Origin: Monodelphis domestica
Taxonomy: Eukaryota > Chordata > Mammalia > Didelphimorphia > Didelphidae
Direction: 5' to 3'
Assembly: GCF_027887165.1 (NCBI RefSeq)
Contig: NC_077235.1
Span: 52,167,895 to 52,231,894, forward strand
Length of the DNA stretch: 64,000 nt
Positions 51,747 to 64,000 of the stretch are shown here, in pieces. Numbering within the stretch: position 1 is the first letter of the stretch; each line of letters opens with the position of its first letter. Below the pieces are notes generated by a model that was given only the letters and a program-made list of their open reading frames with translations, was not told the DNA's origin and made no database searches. A program made the translations under genes and the position numbers.

Positions 51747-54480
51747 TCCCTACTTCGACACTGTGTGGATGAGTTTTTTTGCCCCACCCAGAGTGTCAGC
51801 TATAAACCCCCAGCTCTGAACAGAGTTGATCTGTTTTGGTCTCTGGGAGAATGGAGTTTCCTTGTGAAGCCCTCTGGGTCTATCCATATTGTTATCAAAG
51901 ATAAACGGTGGTTCTACCCTGACCTAAGGGTCTTGGGAGGGGTACAAACAGAAGGCTTACTAGCACTCTGTGACAAGAATTCTATGGCCAATGTCAAGAG
52001 GTCCCTTTGAAGCTAACAGGTCCTTGTGAAGAAATACTTCTTCCCCTAAATTATTGTGAATTGTACTGTAGCCCCACCTAGTTTCTATATTTGAAAAGGT
52101 TATTGGATTCAAAAGTGACCAATGAAATGAGTCTTTAATTGTCAAGTGACTTACATGAAATTAATGACTTCTGTGACATTCAATGCAAGTTGGTAACCAG
52201 ATACAAAGGAAGGTTTAGAGAAGAAAGGGAGCTGTTGAAAGAGACTGGGAATCAGAAAACATGATGATTTGATCAAAGGTGGAGGATGCTCAGTGAGTAT
52301 GCAGAAATGAATAAATGAATTGATTGGAAGGAGATGAATTCAAGGTCTTGAGAGAAAGAACTTGGGCTTGGCCATGAGAGTAAACTGAGGAAAGGGACAC
52401 CTGCCGCAGACATAGAGCTTCCAGATTAGAATTCTGGAGGAATTGGTATGTATCAGTTTGAATCTGAAACAGGGATTACAATTCAAGTCTAGGCAGAAAA
52501 GATGACAGGATCCTGTAGTAATGATGAACCTTTTAGATACCAAGTGCCCAAACTGCAACCCACATGTGAGCCTCCTTCCTCCCCACCTTACCCCAGACAG
52601 GGGAGGGAGGAAGAACTCCCATTGGACTGCCAGCCAGAGGGGTGGGGGAAGTGAGAAATGTCCTCAGGCATGCGTGGAGAGGGGTAAGGGAGCAGCCTCC
52701 TCCAGCACATGCTGGCACATGTGCCATAAGTTCATCAACATAGCCCTAGGGTTTGAGGGGAAAAAATGAGTGAATGAAGCCAATCATCCTTTTGATGAAA
52801 TGAAGCCTTATTACTCTGTTAAAACTAACCAGGCTAGATTAAGAAAGAATACCTATTATATCTAGTTTACACATTGGTAGCCCCTCACCCTAGAGTTAAC
52901 TTGGTCATTAGTGATCTGTCTAAGCTAGGAGGAGTTCCAGAGAAGGAAGATCTGCTGCTAGACACAAAACAGTGTGATAATCTGTTCAGTCAATGGCTGA
53001 GGTCACCAACTCTTCTACCCACTCAGGTCTTCTAAATCAAAAGAAGTCACTTTTTTACCATTTTGTGGGTCAGGTAGATTCCTATTAAAGGGAATGATCA
53101 ACTGTTCCTAGGTTGCTCTTTACAACACCAGGATGAGATCAGTTGGCTTTAGAATATGGGGCACACATTCCAGTTTTCTAAGGAAAACGTTTACTCATTT
53201 GTTGGAAGAACTTGGGGTGGTTTTGATAAGGCACAAATTAATGTGAGCAAAGCTCAGGCACTAACCTAGCTGTTGTTGGCTGAACCGTCTGGCAGCCTGT
53301 AAATGTAAATGTAACAGTGATCAACACAGGTCACTCCTGAGCGCTGGGCCCCTAATATACCAGGTTGTTGTTGTTTTTCTCCTAGACTCTGCAGCTGTTC
53401 ATTCTTGAAGGGGGGGAAGAGGCAAAGGAGAACAGGCCTCCCAGGTCAGTATCATATGCTGTCTGACGACAATATTCAATGCATGAATTTCAACTATGAA
53501 GTATAGCTTGGGGTTGAGAGGGGTCAGTGTACCTGGGGACTGGGCTTCTGATGCCTGAGTATTTAAAAGGTTTGTTGAAAAAAAGGGTGCTACCTGGGAA
53601 AAACAACTATTTGCCCAATAAATTACATAAGGAGTACTGGGGGATGAAAGGTTAATAATCCTGGAACATCTGAAGAATCATTGGATGCCTTTAACTATTT
53701 AGGTAACCTGAGGAGATGGTTTAACTCATGATGTATATTTATGTATTTTTGAGGCAGTGCAGTAACCAGAATACTTTGGGTCATACCAGAATTTACCAGT
53801 ATCAGCAGGTCTAGAGGTCTTAGCAGTGCCCATGAAATGAAGGATGAATCAGTAGTCAGGCTAGATGTGTGTGGAGGGTAGAGGAAGAGACTTATGGAGT
53901 CCATAAGACAATGCACAACATCTGAGCAAATGGCAGCCTAGCTTAATAGAACATTTCAGTCCAAGGTAGGATTCCTTTAAGAATCTTCATATGAGTTGTA
54001 CTATTTAGGGCTCCCTCCACCTTTTGCTCTTATCCCTGCCCTACGGGCGCTAACAAAGATGAGATGTCAATCTGAGGTAGCCCAGATTTATTGAAGGCCC
54101 ATCTTAATTTCCTGTGCAAGAGAATTTTAAGAGGTTAATCCAAGAATTCTGCCTAGAATTTGCTAGCTTCACCAATAGTTAGGATCAAGTTCTCCCAGAG
54201 TGTTCCCAGAGGCACTGGCCAGATGTAGGCTGTATAAAGTGGGATTTCAAGAGGTGCTGTGGGGGTGGCAAATCAAGATATAGCCTAAATCTGTAATGAC
54301 ATATCATTATAGGAGACCTCAGACAATATCATTCACAAAAGGCTAAATTACTGAAGGGGTGTTGGAGGTAGAAAAGCATAAGTACAGATTTGAAATGCCA
54401 GAGAAAATTCTTTTAATGACAGAATTCCAAAATCACCTATGTGGAAGACATCTCTCAAACCCATACATGAATAGACCCCT
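51745..54480. other. Intergenic, unassigned
   Basis: No coding segment or well-defined repeat recognised. Confidence 0.3.
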
Positions 54481-54489
54481 CCACACACA

Positions 54490-55190
54490 TTTAGGTAGTC
54501 ACCCAGTCTTTGCTTGAAGACATCGACTATCTCCTAAGGTAGTGAAGGACCTGCTTTCCTCTTCAAAATCCTCTGAAGCTCTTATGGCAGTTCAGATACC
54601 TTTTGTTCATTGGATGTGTTCCCTTCCACCCAATGCTCTTGTCCCCTGGGGTCCTGCAATGCAAGTCTCATCCTTCTTCCACGTAACAGCTTTCCCAATA
54701 TTTGAAGACAATTATCTTGTGTGCCCCCCTCCAGACTTCTCTGCTCCAGGCTAAATATCTCCAGTTACTTGAACTGTTCTCTTATGTTCACCCCCTTCTG
54801 GCTGCTCTCTACCTTGTTAATTACCATCCTAAAATGTCAGCCAGATCCAAACATCATCCTCTGGATAGGGTCCGACTGAAGCAGAGGACAAGGGCATTAT
54901 CACCTCCCTCATTCTGGATGCTATGATTCTATCCATGTAGCCCAAGATAATTTTAGCTCTTTTTTGGTCACCAAGCTACATCACTGACTCTTCCTGACTT
55001 TTGAGTTAATGTTCTTCTTTAATGTGAACAAGATTATAAATTACTTTTCTCCCCTCATCTCCAGCAGATACATTCTAGCCACCCAGAGTTCATCTAACAG
55101 ATTGGGGATCTGCAGAATGAGGTACTGGCTGTTCTAAGTGACCATGCTGAGGGCAGTCAATGCTCCATCTGAGTTTTATGTACAAACAGG
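54490..55190 (-). mobile_element. CR1/L3-type LINE fragment
   Basis: Reversed CR1/L3 order: 'ctccaggctaaatatctcca', 'tctggctgctctctacctt' and 'attatcacctccctcattct'. Confidence 0.7.
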
Positions 55191-55348
55191 GGAGCCAGAT
55201 GTTTGATGAACCTCTACTTCAAGAGTCTAAAGATCCTAGCTCTAGAGCTAGAAAGAGACTTTCCATTTTAAAGGTGAGTAAACTGAGGTTCAGGGAGGAA
55301 AAGTGACAACCAAGATTACACTGCTAGTTATCATCGGAAGGCAGATTT

Positions 55349-57355
55349 TTTTAAATTTTATTTTAAAAATATTTTTCCATGGTTACATGATTCATGTTCT
55401 CTCCCTCCTTTCTTCCCTCCCCGCCTGCCAGAGTTGACAAGCAATTCTACTGGGTTATATATATATTATCACTCAAAACCCATTTCCTTATTATTCATTT
55501 TTGTAATAGAGTGATCCTTTAAAACTCAAACCCCAAATCATACACACATATAAACAAGTGATAAATCATATGTTTTCTTCTGTTTCTACTCCCATAGTTC
55601 TTTCTCTAGCTGTGGATAGTGTTCTTTCTCATAAGTCCCTCAGGATTGTCCTGGATCATTGCATTGCAATTAGTAGCAAAGTCAATTATATTTGATCATT
55701 CTGTAATGTTTCAGGTACTGTGTACTCCTGGTTCTGCTTATTTCACTCCACATCAGTTCATGTAGGCCTATCCAGTTCTCATAGAAATCCATCAATTCAT
55801 CATTCCCTATAGCACCATAGTATTCAATCACCATCATAAACCACAATTTGTTCAGCCATTCCCCAATTGAGGGACATCCCATCATTTTCCATTTTTTTGC
55901 TACCACAAAAAGTGTAACTACAAATATTTTATACAAATAGGTCCTTTCTCATTTTTTTAAAACATTATTTTATTTGGTCATTTTCATACATTGTTCATTG
56001 GAAACAGATCATTTTCTTTTCCTTCCCCCCCACCCCTTCCCTAGCTGATGCGCGATTCGTCTGGGTATCACATGTGTCCTTGCTCTGAACCCATTTCCTT
56101 GTTGTTGGTATTTGCATTAGGGCGCTCATTTAGCTTTTCTCCTTGATCATGTCCCCTCAACCTCTGTAGTCAAGCAGTTGCTTTTCCTCCGTGTTTTTAC
56201 TCCCTCAGTTAGTCCTCTGCTTGAGGATAGTTGTTTTTTTCTCTTGTAGATCGCTGCAGGTTGTTCAGGGACATTATAAAGCCATTACTGGAGAAGTCCA
56301 TTACGTTCTCTTGTACCACAGTGTATCTGTCTCTGTGTACAATGTTCTCTTGGTTCTGCTCTCTCACTCTGCATCAACTCCTGGAGATTATTCCAGTTCC
56401 CATGGAATTCCTCCAGTTTATTATTCCTTTGAGCACAATAATATTCCATCACCAACATATACCACAATTTGTTCAGCCATTCCCCAATTGAAGGGCATCC
56501 CCTCATTTTCCAATTTTTGGCTACCACAAAGAGCGCAGCTATGAATATTCTTGCACAAGTCTTTTTCCTTATTATCTCTTTGGGGTACAAACCCAGCAGT
56601 GCTATGGCTGGATCAAAGGGCAGACAGTCTTTTAGCGCCCTTTGGGCATAGTTCCAAATTGCCCTCCAGAATGGTTGGATCAATTCACAACTCCACCAGC
56701 AATGCATTAATGTCCCTACTTTGCCACATCCCCTCCAGCATTCATTACTTTCCTTTGCTGTCATGTTGAACAATCTGCTAGGTGTGAGGTGATACCTCAA
56801 AGTTGTTTTGATTTGCATCTCTCTGATTATAAGAGATCTAGAACACTTTTTCATGTGCTTATTAATAGTCTTGAATTCTTTAACTGAAAATTGCCTATTC
56901 ATGTCCCTTGCCCATTTTTCAATTGGGGGATGGCTTGATTTTTTGTACAATATAGCTCTTTGTAAATTTGAGTAATTAGACCTTTGTCAGAGGTTTTTGT
57001 TATGAAGATTGTTTCCCAATTTGTTGCTTTCCTTCTAATTTTAGTTACATTGGTTTTGTTTGTACAAAAACTTTTTAATTTGATGTAGTCAAAATTATTT
57101 ATTTTGCATTTTGTGACTCTTTCTAAGTCTTGCTTGGTTTTAAAATCTTTCCCTTCCCAAAGTTCTGACATGTATACTATTCTGTGTTCACCTAATTTGT
57201 TTATAGTTTCCTTCTTTATATTCAAGTCATTCGTCCATTCTGAGTTTTCCTTTCTCATTTTAAAAATCTCTTTGGGATACAAACTTAGTAGTGGTATTGC
57301 TAGATCAAAGGACATGCATTCTTTTAAAGCCCTTTAGGCATAATTCCAAATTGCA
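55349..57355 (-). mobile_element. Outer L1, interrupted by a second L1
   Basis: Perfect 12-bp duplications GAAGGCAGATTT at 55337-55348 and 57356-57367 bound this element. Its body is split at 55955/57248 by the inner copy and resumes with 'ctctttgggatacaaactta'. The host site is itself a minus-strand MIR-like relic (about 55270-55336 and 57368-57420). Confidence 0.92.
55956..57247 (-). mobile_element. Inner L1 nested in the outer L1
   Basis: Perfect 14-bp duplications TCCTTTCTCATTTT lie at 55942-55955 and 57248-57261. Minus-strand reading 56950-56285 gives a long open ORF2 C terminus (ECWRGCGKVGTLMHCWWSCE, AIALLGLYPKEIIRKKT, MEYYCAQRNNKLEEFHG), so this copy is relatively young. It is 5'-truncated, about 1.3 kb. 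Confidence 0.92.
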
Positions 57356-57420
57356 GAAGGCAGATTTGAACAGAGAACTTCTGATTCCAGAGACAGTGCT
57401 CTTTCTACTGTGCCATGTTG

Positions 57421-59540
57421 GTGTTTATCTAGGAAATCATCCCAGAAGGACATAATCTCTAATTTCAAGAGTTTACCTAGAGAGGTAGATTTATTAACGA
57501 GTTCTTAATTATAACAACAATAAATCCCATTCCCATTGCACTTTAAGAGTACAAAGCATTTTTCTCACAACTTATGAGTTACAGAATGCAAGTATCTCCA
57601 TTTTGCAGAAAAAGAAACTCAGGCCCCAAAAGAGGAAGTCATTTGTCTATGTTCATTCAGCTAGTAAGTGTCAGGGCAGGGTTTCAAATCTGTCTCCTGA
57701 CCCCAGATCAAGACCTCTTTCTGCTCCACAACGCACTTCAATTCCTACCAATTAAGGCTGTGTAAGAGTATCTTGAGTAGTAATGAGTTCTCCACTATCA
57801 AAGATCTTTGAGATGAGACCAGATGACCACTTATTGGGAGTGGTGAATCCTATTCAGGTAAAAGTTGAATTAGATGCCCTCTGAGGTACCTTCTAAATCT
57901 AAGATACTATGAATCATATGGCATAGGGGGTGTGGATACACCCGTAGAAGTAGGTCTAAAGAAAATTCACAAAGTCAGCAGGGAGTCTGCATATCTGGAA
58001 CTAAAACCAGCTTGGCACAATTGAGATACTTGAGTTCAAGGACAGACCCTAAATACTATTTATAGACCATGAAATCTGGAGCTAATAAGGCCCTTAAAGG
58101 TTATCTCCTCCAACTTTCTCATTTTAGCAGAAAAACCAAGGTCCAAAGCAGGTAAGTAACGCAGAACTCCAGAAATTTCCTCCCTTGACAGGATTCTCAA
58201 ATCTGTCCTTAGCCAGTTTCTCTGGTCTACCAGAAATATTTTCAGCTGCTTTTCCTGAGCCTTGGGGCCATGCCCAGTGGTTGTCCTGAAGCCTAAGAAT
58301 TAATTATCTGCTGTGTCAGTCCCTGGAAGCCAAAAGACCCATAGAAGAATCACTATACCTTGCTTTAAAAAATTTAAGTGAGCCAGCCAAATGAATTCTA
58401 ATTCCTGTTATTAGGTTTTCGGCTTTGGCCCAAACCCTGAGCCCAAGAGATTTAGGGCCCTTGTAAACTGAGTTGTTCAACAATTATGTGGATGAAGCAA
58501 CTTGGGACCAATAAGACAGATCTTTTCAGGACACAGATATTTGCCTGTGGAGCCCTAGTCAGTGTAAAAGACATGGTCCTCCTATTTGATGCAGAGAATA
58601 CATCTGATAGAGTTGTGAGATAGTAAGCAGTAGGTGCTTAATGTTTGCAGAATTGAGAGACTGAAAGGTCTTATGGATAGCCACCCTGCCCCCCCTCCCC
58701 CCCAGTCCCTAGGTGCCAACTCTAAGACAAACAAGAAAGTGCCTTTAACATAAGAAGTGCTGCCTTGTCAAAGGAAAAACCTGCTCCCAAGGAGCTCTCC
58801 ATGGTCCTAGTCTGTCTCCTGAAGCTCTTTCTAATCAAGGGGCTGGAACTGGTTGTTTCATTCCCATCTCTCTTGTTCTCTCTCCCCACTCGCCTCTGTC
58901 TCTTCAACTACTTTAGACTAGCAAAGAGCTTTTCTCTATTTATGCCTCAGTTTCTTTTTTTGTAAAATGAAGGAGTTGTCCTAGATGGTCTCTGAGGTCC
59001 CTTCAAATGCTGAAACCTATATTCCTGCCTTATCTGATCACAGCTACCTCCTGTTCCAGACTGATATCTCCAGAAATCTGCATGCCCTGATCTGTGTCTA
59101 GCCTGACCTTATCTATCGCCTTTCTCTACAATCGGCCTCAGCTATGGCCCCTGACCAACCTACTTCTCCAGGTTGGTTTCTGAAAACTTTCCAAGACCTG
59201 CCTATAAGATATAGGAAGCTTGAGAGCTATCAATTCACATCATCAAGTGGCTAGAAAAGAACACATTGCCAATCCAGAACCTTGGTTTCCCTGACAGATT
59301 GCTTAAAGGTGGCACTAAGTGTCAAAAAGTACAGAAAGACTATTTTGGATATCATACTCACAAAGCACCAAGAATTCAACTTCGGTTCAGAATGGGCTAA
59401 TGTAGAACATAGGGCCTCCTGTTCACTCTCCCGTGCAGGTACTATTGCCTCCTGAAGGACAGCTCTAACACTAGAATTGATATCTGCCATGTTGTAGTAA
59501 AGACAACATTGCCAAGGAAGGCCAATAAGAAACTGAAATG
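57421..59540. other. Intergenic with MIR fragments
   Basis: MIR-like pieces at about 57540-57750 and 58080-58170 (both minus); otherwise unassigned. Confidence 0.4.
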
Positions 59541-59554
59541 GATCTAGAAGAGTG

Positions 59555-60180
59555 TGACTACTATAATAAGAGAGACCAAGTCATATGAGGATCAGCTGAA
59601 GGCCCTGGGGCTGTTCAGCCTGGAAAGGAGAAGACTTGGAAGGGACATGAGGGCCATTTCCAGATTGTCAAATGTCTATCACATGGAAAAGGGATTCAAC
59701 TTATTCTGCTTAGCCCCAGAAAGCAAAACAAGCAGCAATGGGTAGAAGGTGCCAAGATTTGGGTTTGCTGCAAAGACAAGCTTCCTATTAATGAAAGTTG
59801 TCCCAAAAGGAAGGGGCAAGTTTGGGGACTCAATGGAATCTCCCTTGGTAGAGGTCTCCTAGCAGCAGCTAAATGACCATTTCTCAGGGATGTTGTGGAA
59901 CAGAGGTGTCCAACTCATGGCCTGGACTGCACCAAACCCTCTGCCAGAATTAGATTAAAATGGAACTGGGAAATGTCTAACAAAATAAATCAAAATATAA
60001 TACAATCTAGGTGATGCAAGTTTGTGAATTTCTAAGGCAATATGTGACCCACAGGTATTGGTTTATGTTTGAGATTGACACTATTGTGCTAGAAGAAATC
60101 CCCATTCATGTATTTTTTAGATTAGAGAGCCTGTGAGGTACCATCCAAAACAGAGATCCTGGGATTCTGAAAGAAAGTCT
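59555..60180 (+). mobile_element. CR1/L3-type LINE 3' fragment
   Basis: 'catatgaggatcagctgaag', 'ctgttcagcctggaaaggag', 'ttctgcttagccccagaaag' in order. An unrelated segment interrupts the 3' part at about 59895-60095. Confidence 0.75.
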
Positions 60181-60307
60181 AATGAAGGTTCAGCATTAGC
60201 CTCTGAATTCAACAATTCAATCAATAAGCATTTATTTGGTATTTAATAGGAAAGAAGCGAACACTGCTAAGCAAAAACAGTACCTACTCTCAAGGAGCTT
60301 ACATTCT

Positions 60308-60542
60308 TTTTTTTGTTTTGTTTTTAAAACCTTAACTTCTGTCATAGAATTGATACTAAGTAGTGGTTCCAAGGAAGAACAGTAAGAGCTAGGGTTAAGG
60401 GTTAAGTGACTTGTACGGCGTCACATAGTTAAGAAGTGTTGAAAGCCAAATTTAAACTCAGAACCACACTCCTAACTCCCTAATCCTCCCCCCCAGTCTC
60501 TAGGCCTGGTGCTCTATCTACTGTGCTCCCTAGATGCCCCAT
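60308..60542 (-). mobile_element. SINE1-type SINE with 14-bp target-site duplication
   Basis: Perfect flanking repeats GGAGCTTACATTCT at 60294-60307 and 60543-60556. The body is more diverged than the copy at 49682. Confidence 0.9.
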
Positions 60543-60929
60543 GGAGCTTACATTCTAATGCAACTTGACAACCACTTATTAAGGCACTAAGCTAGGTGTG
60601 GAAAATTAGAAGACAAATGGGAAATCATCCTCATACTCAAGCAGCTTCCATTCGCCTGAAGAGTCAGCTCTCTCCACTCAATGTCCCACTCTTCGCTTAG
60701 CACAATATCTGGCACATAGTAGGTGCTTGATAAATATTGAACGATTACTCTCCCAAATGAGTTTACCAAAGCATCTCAAGCATCTACTCCTGATTCAGGG
60801 GCTAGCTCAGAGACCTCAAAGCTTACCCTGGTACCTTCTGTCACATTTCCTGAGCTGCCAACAGAGCCATATCTAAGAAGTGACACTCTAAAATCAGACA
60901 TAAAAAGAAAACTCTGCTTTCTCTAGCAC

Positions 60930-62000
60930 CTGAAAGTTTCCCAAGGGCTTTGCTCACAACATTTGTATGAGGTTGGTAGTAGAAGCATTATTAAATCCAT
61001 TTTATAAATGAGGAAACAAGGCCTAGAAAAAGGAAATGCCTTGCCCTAAAATACTTATAATAAATGTTGGAATACCATTTAAACTCAGGGCTCTCCTAAG
61101 TGCACATGAAATGTTTTGGGGGTTCTGTGTTGAGCCATGATGTCCTTAGTGCTTGCCTCTCATGATGATAACCTAAGTGCCTGTTAGCAAGGGAATGGAT
61201 TCAGTACCATCGGGGGAGTCACACTTTCCACTAGATCTAGCCATCAAGAGATAAATACCTCTGCACTCATGGGGAGTGACATATTAATGCAGGAAACCTA
61301 AGGCATGATTTGGAAGAAAGTAAGGACTGTATAAATACAGTTGGGACTATAAAGGGACCTGTAACGATGAATGGAAAAGAATAGGCTATGGTTTTTCTGG
61401 TCTCCCTTTCCCATGTGTTACTGGTGACTTTAGGTCAGAGGCTTAGGGAGAGCCAGTAGAAAGAGAGCTGACTCCTAGACATAGACCCTGTGTTTCATTC
61501 TCTGCTCTGCTACTCATAGGCTGTGTGATTTTGACTAAATCACTTCTCTTAGTTTCAGTACTCAACTATAAAACAGAAAAAAATAATACTTTTGATATAA
61601 GAGACAACATTGCATAGTGGTTAGAGATCCAGGGTGGGTAACTCCAGTCAAGTCTCTACACCAATTAGCAGCTCCAGACAATTCTCTAAGATTCTAAATT
61701 TCAAACAAGCCCAAGTTGTTTCAATGGTGGGAAGGGAGAGAGGGGGAGGAAACAAGCATTTCTATAGCACCTACTATGCTTAAGGCACTGTGTTAAGCAC
61801 TTTACAACTATTATCTCATTTGATCCTCATGACAACCCAGCAGAGAATTACTATTATCCCCATTTTATAGATGAGGAAAGTGAGTGTCACACAGCTAATA
61901 AGCATCTGAGGTTGAATTTAAACTCAGGTCTTCTTGATTTGAGGCTCAGCACTCTGGCTACTAAGCCACCTAAAGGGAGTTTCCTCATTGGGAGTTCCTC
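60930..62000. repeat. Series of MIR-like relics
   Basis: About 60935-61110 (minus), 61455-61580 (plus) and 61755-61975 (minus: 'ctatcccaattttatag'-type landmarks, 'gtgtcacacagctaataagc'). Confidence 0.55.
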
Positions 62001-62109
62001 ATGCTGATGGAACAATAAATCTAGCACCCCACCCTCATCCTTATGCCTGAACAAAACAATTGTGCTTCCTCCCTTACTTTGCAATACCAATGTATCATGA
62101 CTAGCAGCT

Positions 62110-62785
62110 TGATAACATGCTAATAGCCAAATGAGGATCAGGTTAAAGAACTGAGGAGGTTTCTCCTGGAGAAGCCAAGAGTTGGAAATGATGTGGGGCA
62201 AGGTGGAGAATGAGAGCTGTCCACCCTTATTCGGAGAAACGTTATATGGAGGAGAGACTGAACTTGATCTGCTGGGCCCCAGAGGGCAGAACCAGCTACA
62301 ACCAAGGGAATTTGCAGGGATGCTGATTTCAGCTTGATATAAAGAAAATGTGAAGACTCAGAAGTAGGACTGGATGAAAACTCACCCAAGAAGGATAGCA
62401 GAGAGAGCTTGGCATTGATTTCACAAGGGTATTAGAATAGCTTCATCAACGAATGCTTGGAGATGGATGCTGTGAGACCCTTGTACAAATCACTTAACCT
62501 CTCTAGGCCTCACTTTCCTTCTCTGTAAAACAAGAGGGTTGTACCAGATGGCCTCTGAAGTCCCTTTCAGCCCTATATGTATGAGCATGAGTCTTCTAAG
62601 TACTGGAATTGCAAGGCAGGGAAAAGCTTCCCCCAAATTAGAGTTGTTCAAGTGCGACAGGCTGCCTCTTGGAGTACTGAGTTCTCTTATCACCACAGAA
62701 CATTGCAGAAGGTCTCTCTGACCAGGCAGGGGTTGACCTAGATGGCCCACAAGGTCCCTCCCAGCCCAGAGATTCTGTGCCCTGT
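62110..62785 (+). mobile_element. CR1/L3-type LINE 3' fragment with a MIR piece
   Basis: 'aaatgaggatcaggttaaag', 'cttgatctgctgggcccca' and 'ccacaaggtccctcccagcc' mark the CR1/L3 3' end. A MIR tail sits at about 62470-62590. Confidence 0.65.
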
Positions 62786-63299
62786 GGTGATGAGAAGGCA
62801 AACTGCATTCTGTCCCAATCCTTGTGTTCCTGAGCTCCATGCTCTGGGGATTAAACTCACATCTTATCGGCCCTTGGCCTGTTAGGCTGGCTGGTGCAGA
62901 CAGTCCTTTATCTTCTCAGTGATTGAACCTGGCTGGCATAGTAACTGCCACCAACCCTACAAATTGCTGTGAAGCAGATAACGCCATACCTCTCCCTTGT
63001 AAAGAGTGTTCAGGATCTAGGAGATCCATCTTCACTAACAAATAGTCCAGTGAGAATAACAGCAACAAAAAGTCCCCTGTGTTCTTTGGCATTAATAACA
63101 GCATGGAGTTTGAGCTACACATTTGTTCAGAATTCCCTTCTAAGTCTCCTGTGAAGTCAGATCCTTCCTCTCAACTTTTTCCATTTCAGACACTTGCTTC
63201 ACCATCCTCCCTGTCACCCAGGCTCAGAAAACAAGGGTCCCCTTTCCCCTCCTCCTCCCTTTCCTTCCCATTTTTAATCAATCACTGAATCCTAGAGAT

Positions 63300-63725
63300 T
63301 CTCCCTCTTCTCATATGCCCCCTTTCATTCCCACTGCTACAAGCCCTTGTTTAGTCCCCTCTCCCCAAACTCCTCTTGCCTAGACAAGAGTGATAACCTC
63401 CTAACTGGTCTCTCCATCTGCAGTTGCTCCCCACACCAATCCATCTTAACAGACTGTCAGCATAATGTTTCCTAATGCATAACTCTGAGCACGTCAGTCC
63501 CTTGCTCAAAATCTTTCAATGCTTCGGCATCACCTATCAAATAAAGTTCATACTCTTTAGAATGGCATTTAAGGTCCTCCACAAGCTGGTTCCCATTGGT
63601 CTCTTGTCCCACTGCTCCCTCCTTTACATACCCTTTGATCCAGACAAATTACTCTTCCCATCCTTTCTCACTAAAATCTACCCCACTTCCTTCAAGAAAC
63701 CTTCCTTGATGCCCTCTAGGCTAGA
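63300..63725 (+). mobile_element. L2 LINE fragment
   Basis: L2 ORF2-end landmarks in order: 'gtcagtcccttgctcaaaat', 'aatggcatttaaggtcctcc', 'acaagctggttcccattgg', 'cttcaagaaaccttccttga'. Confidence 0.75.
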
Positions 63726-64000
63726 TATAACTTGGTGGGGATACTATGATGGGGGCTCTTTCCCAAGTTTCTAATGGCCTTTTCAACTTGAAAATTCTGG
63801 AATTATGGGATTTAGTCCTGTCATTGCTTCGGTCTCAGGGTGATAGTGGTTTTTTTCTTGGCAAGCCTTCCTCTGGAGTTTGACAGCACAGATTTCGATT
63901 TCGTTCTGCACAATGACTCTATTAGTCAGTTTTGCATAACTCTTTTCAGGGAATGTACTTCCTGCCTGCTTTTGCAAGTGTGTCTGGTGGGGATGTATCT

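Noticed and set aside
1-64000. Endogenous retrovirus or other LTR element
   Set aside because: No paired LTRs or retroviral domains recognised; reverse-transcriptase traces are all L1, RTE or CR1/L3 type.

Overview
The window is mammalian genomic DNA and almost certainly marsupial. It carries L1 3' ends of a marsupial type, tRNA-derived SINEs of the opossum SINE1 kind, a MAR1-like SINE with a BovB/RTE-type tail, RTE and CR1/L3 LINEs, and many MIR/L2 relics. I cannot name the species.

The only protein-coding gene I can support lies on the minus strand. I assembled it by eye from twelve exons between 34724 (ATG) and 10053 (stop). All junctions are GT-AG and the summed coding length is 2046 nt (681 codons plus stop), in frame throughout. 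The product is a RhoGAP of the ARHGAP6/ARHGAP36/ARHGAP40 family. Its N-terminal layout (LGGVPG at a fixed distance from the NLSEMER motif, as in human LGGAPG...SLSELER) makes ARHGAP36 the best identity. Unlike human ARHGAP36, which has Thr at the arginine-finger position, this protein keeps the complete catalytic signature (Arg254, Lys291, Arg295, Asn374). It also has a PKA-pseudosubstrate-like RRGGL at the exon 4/5 junction. Its tail is long and low in complexity (Ser/Ala-rich, GAQG repeats, nine GK repeats).

Layout. 1-8.4 kb is mostly L1 sequence, including nested copies. 8.7-10.05 kb is the probable 3' UTR. 10.05-17.2 kb holds exons 12 to 4, 21.0 kb exon 3, 27.6 kb exon 2 and 34.7 kb exon 1. 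Between exons 1 and 2 is a degenerate tandem array of about 3.6 kb (29.2-32.8 kb), built from L2/MIR-tail-like units that each carry a TTAATAAA-like motif. 38 kb holds a smaller tandem set of MIR-like units. 40.6-41.7 kb is a CpG island with GC boxes and an inverted CCAAT box, a candidate distal promoter. 42-64 kb appears intergenic, with CR1/L3, L1, SINE, MIR and L2 relics; at 55.3-57.4 kb a MIR-like relic, an outer L1 and an inner L1 are nested, with two clear target-site duplications.

Exon calls rest on splice logic and family resemblance recalled from memory. No alignment or expression data were available.
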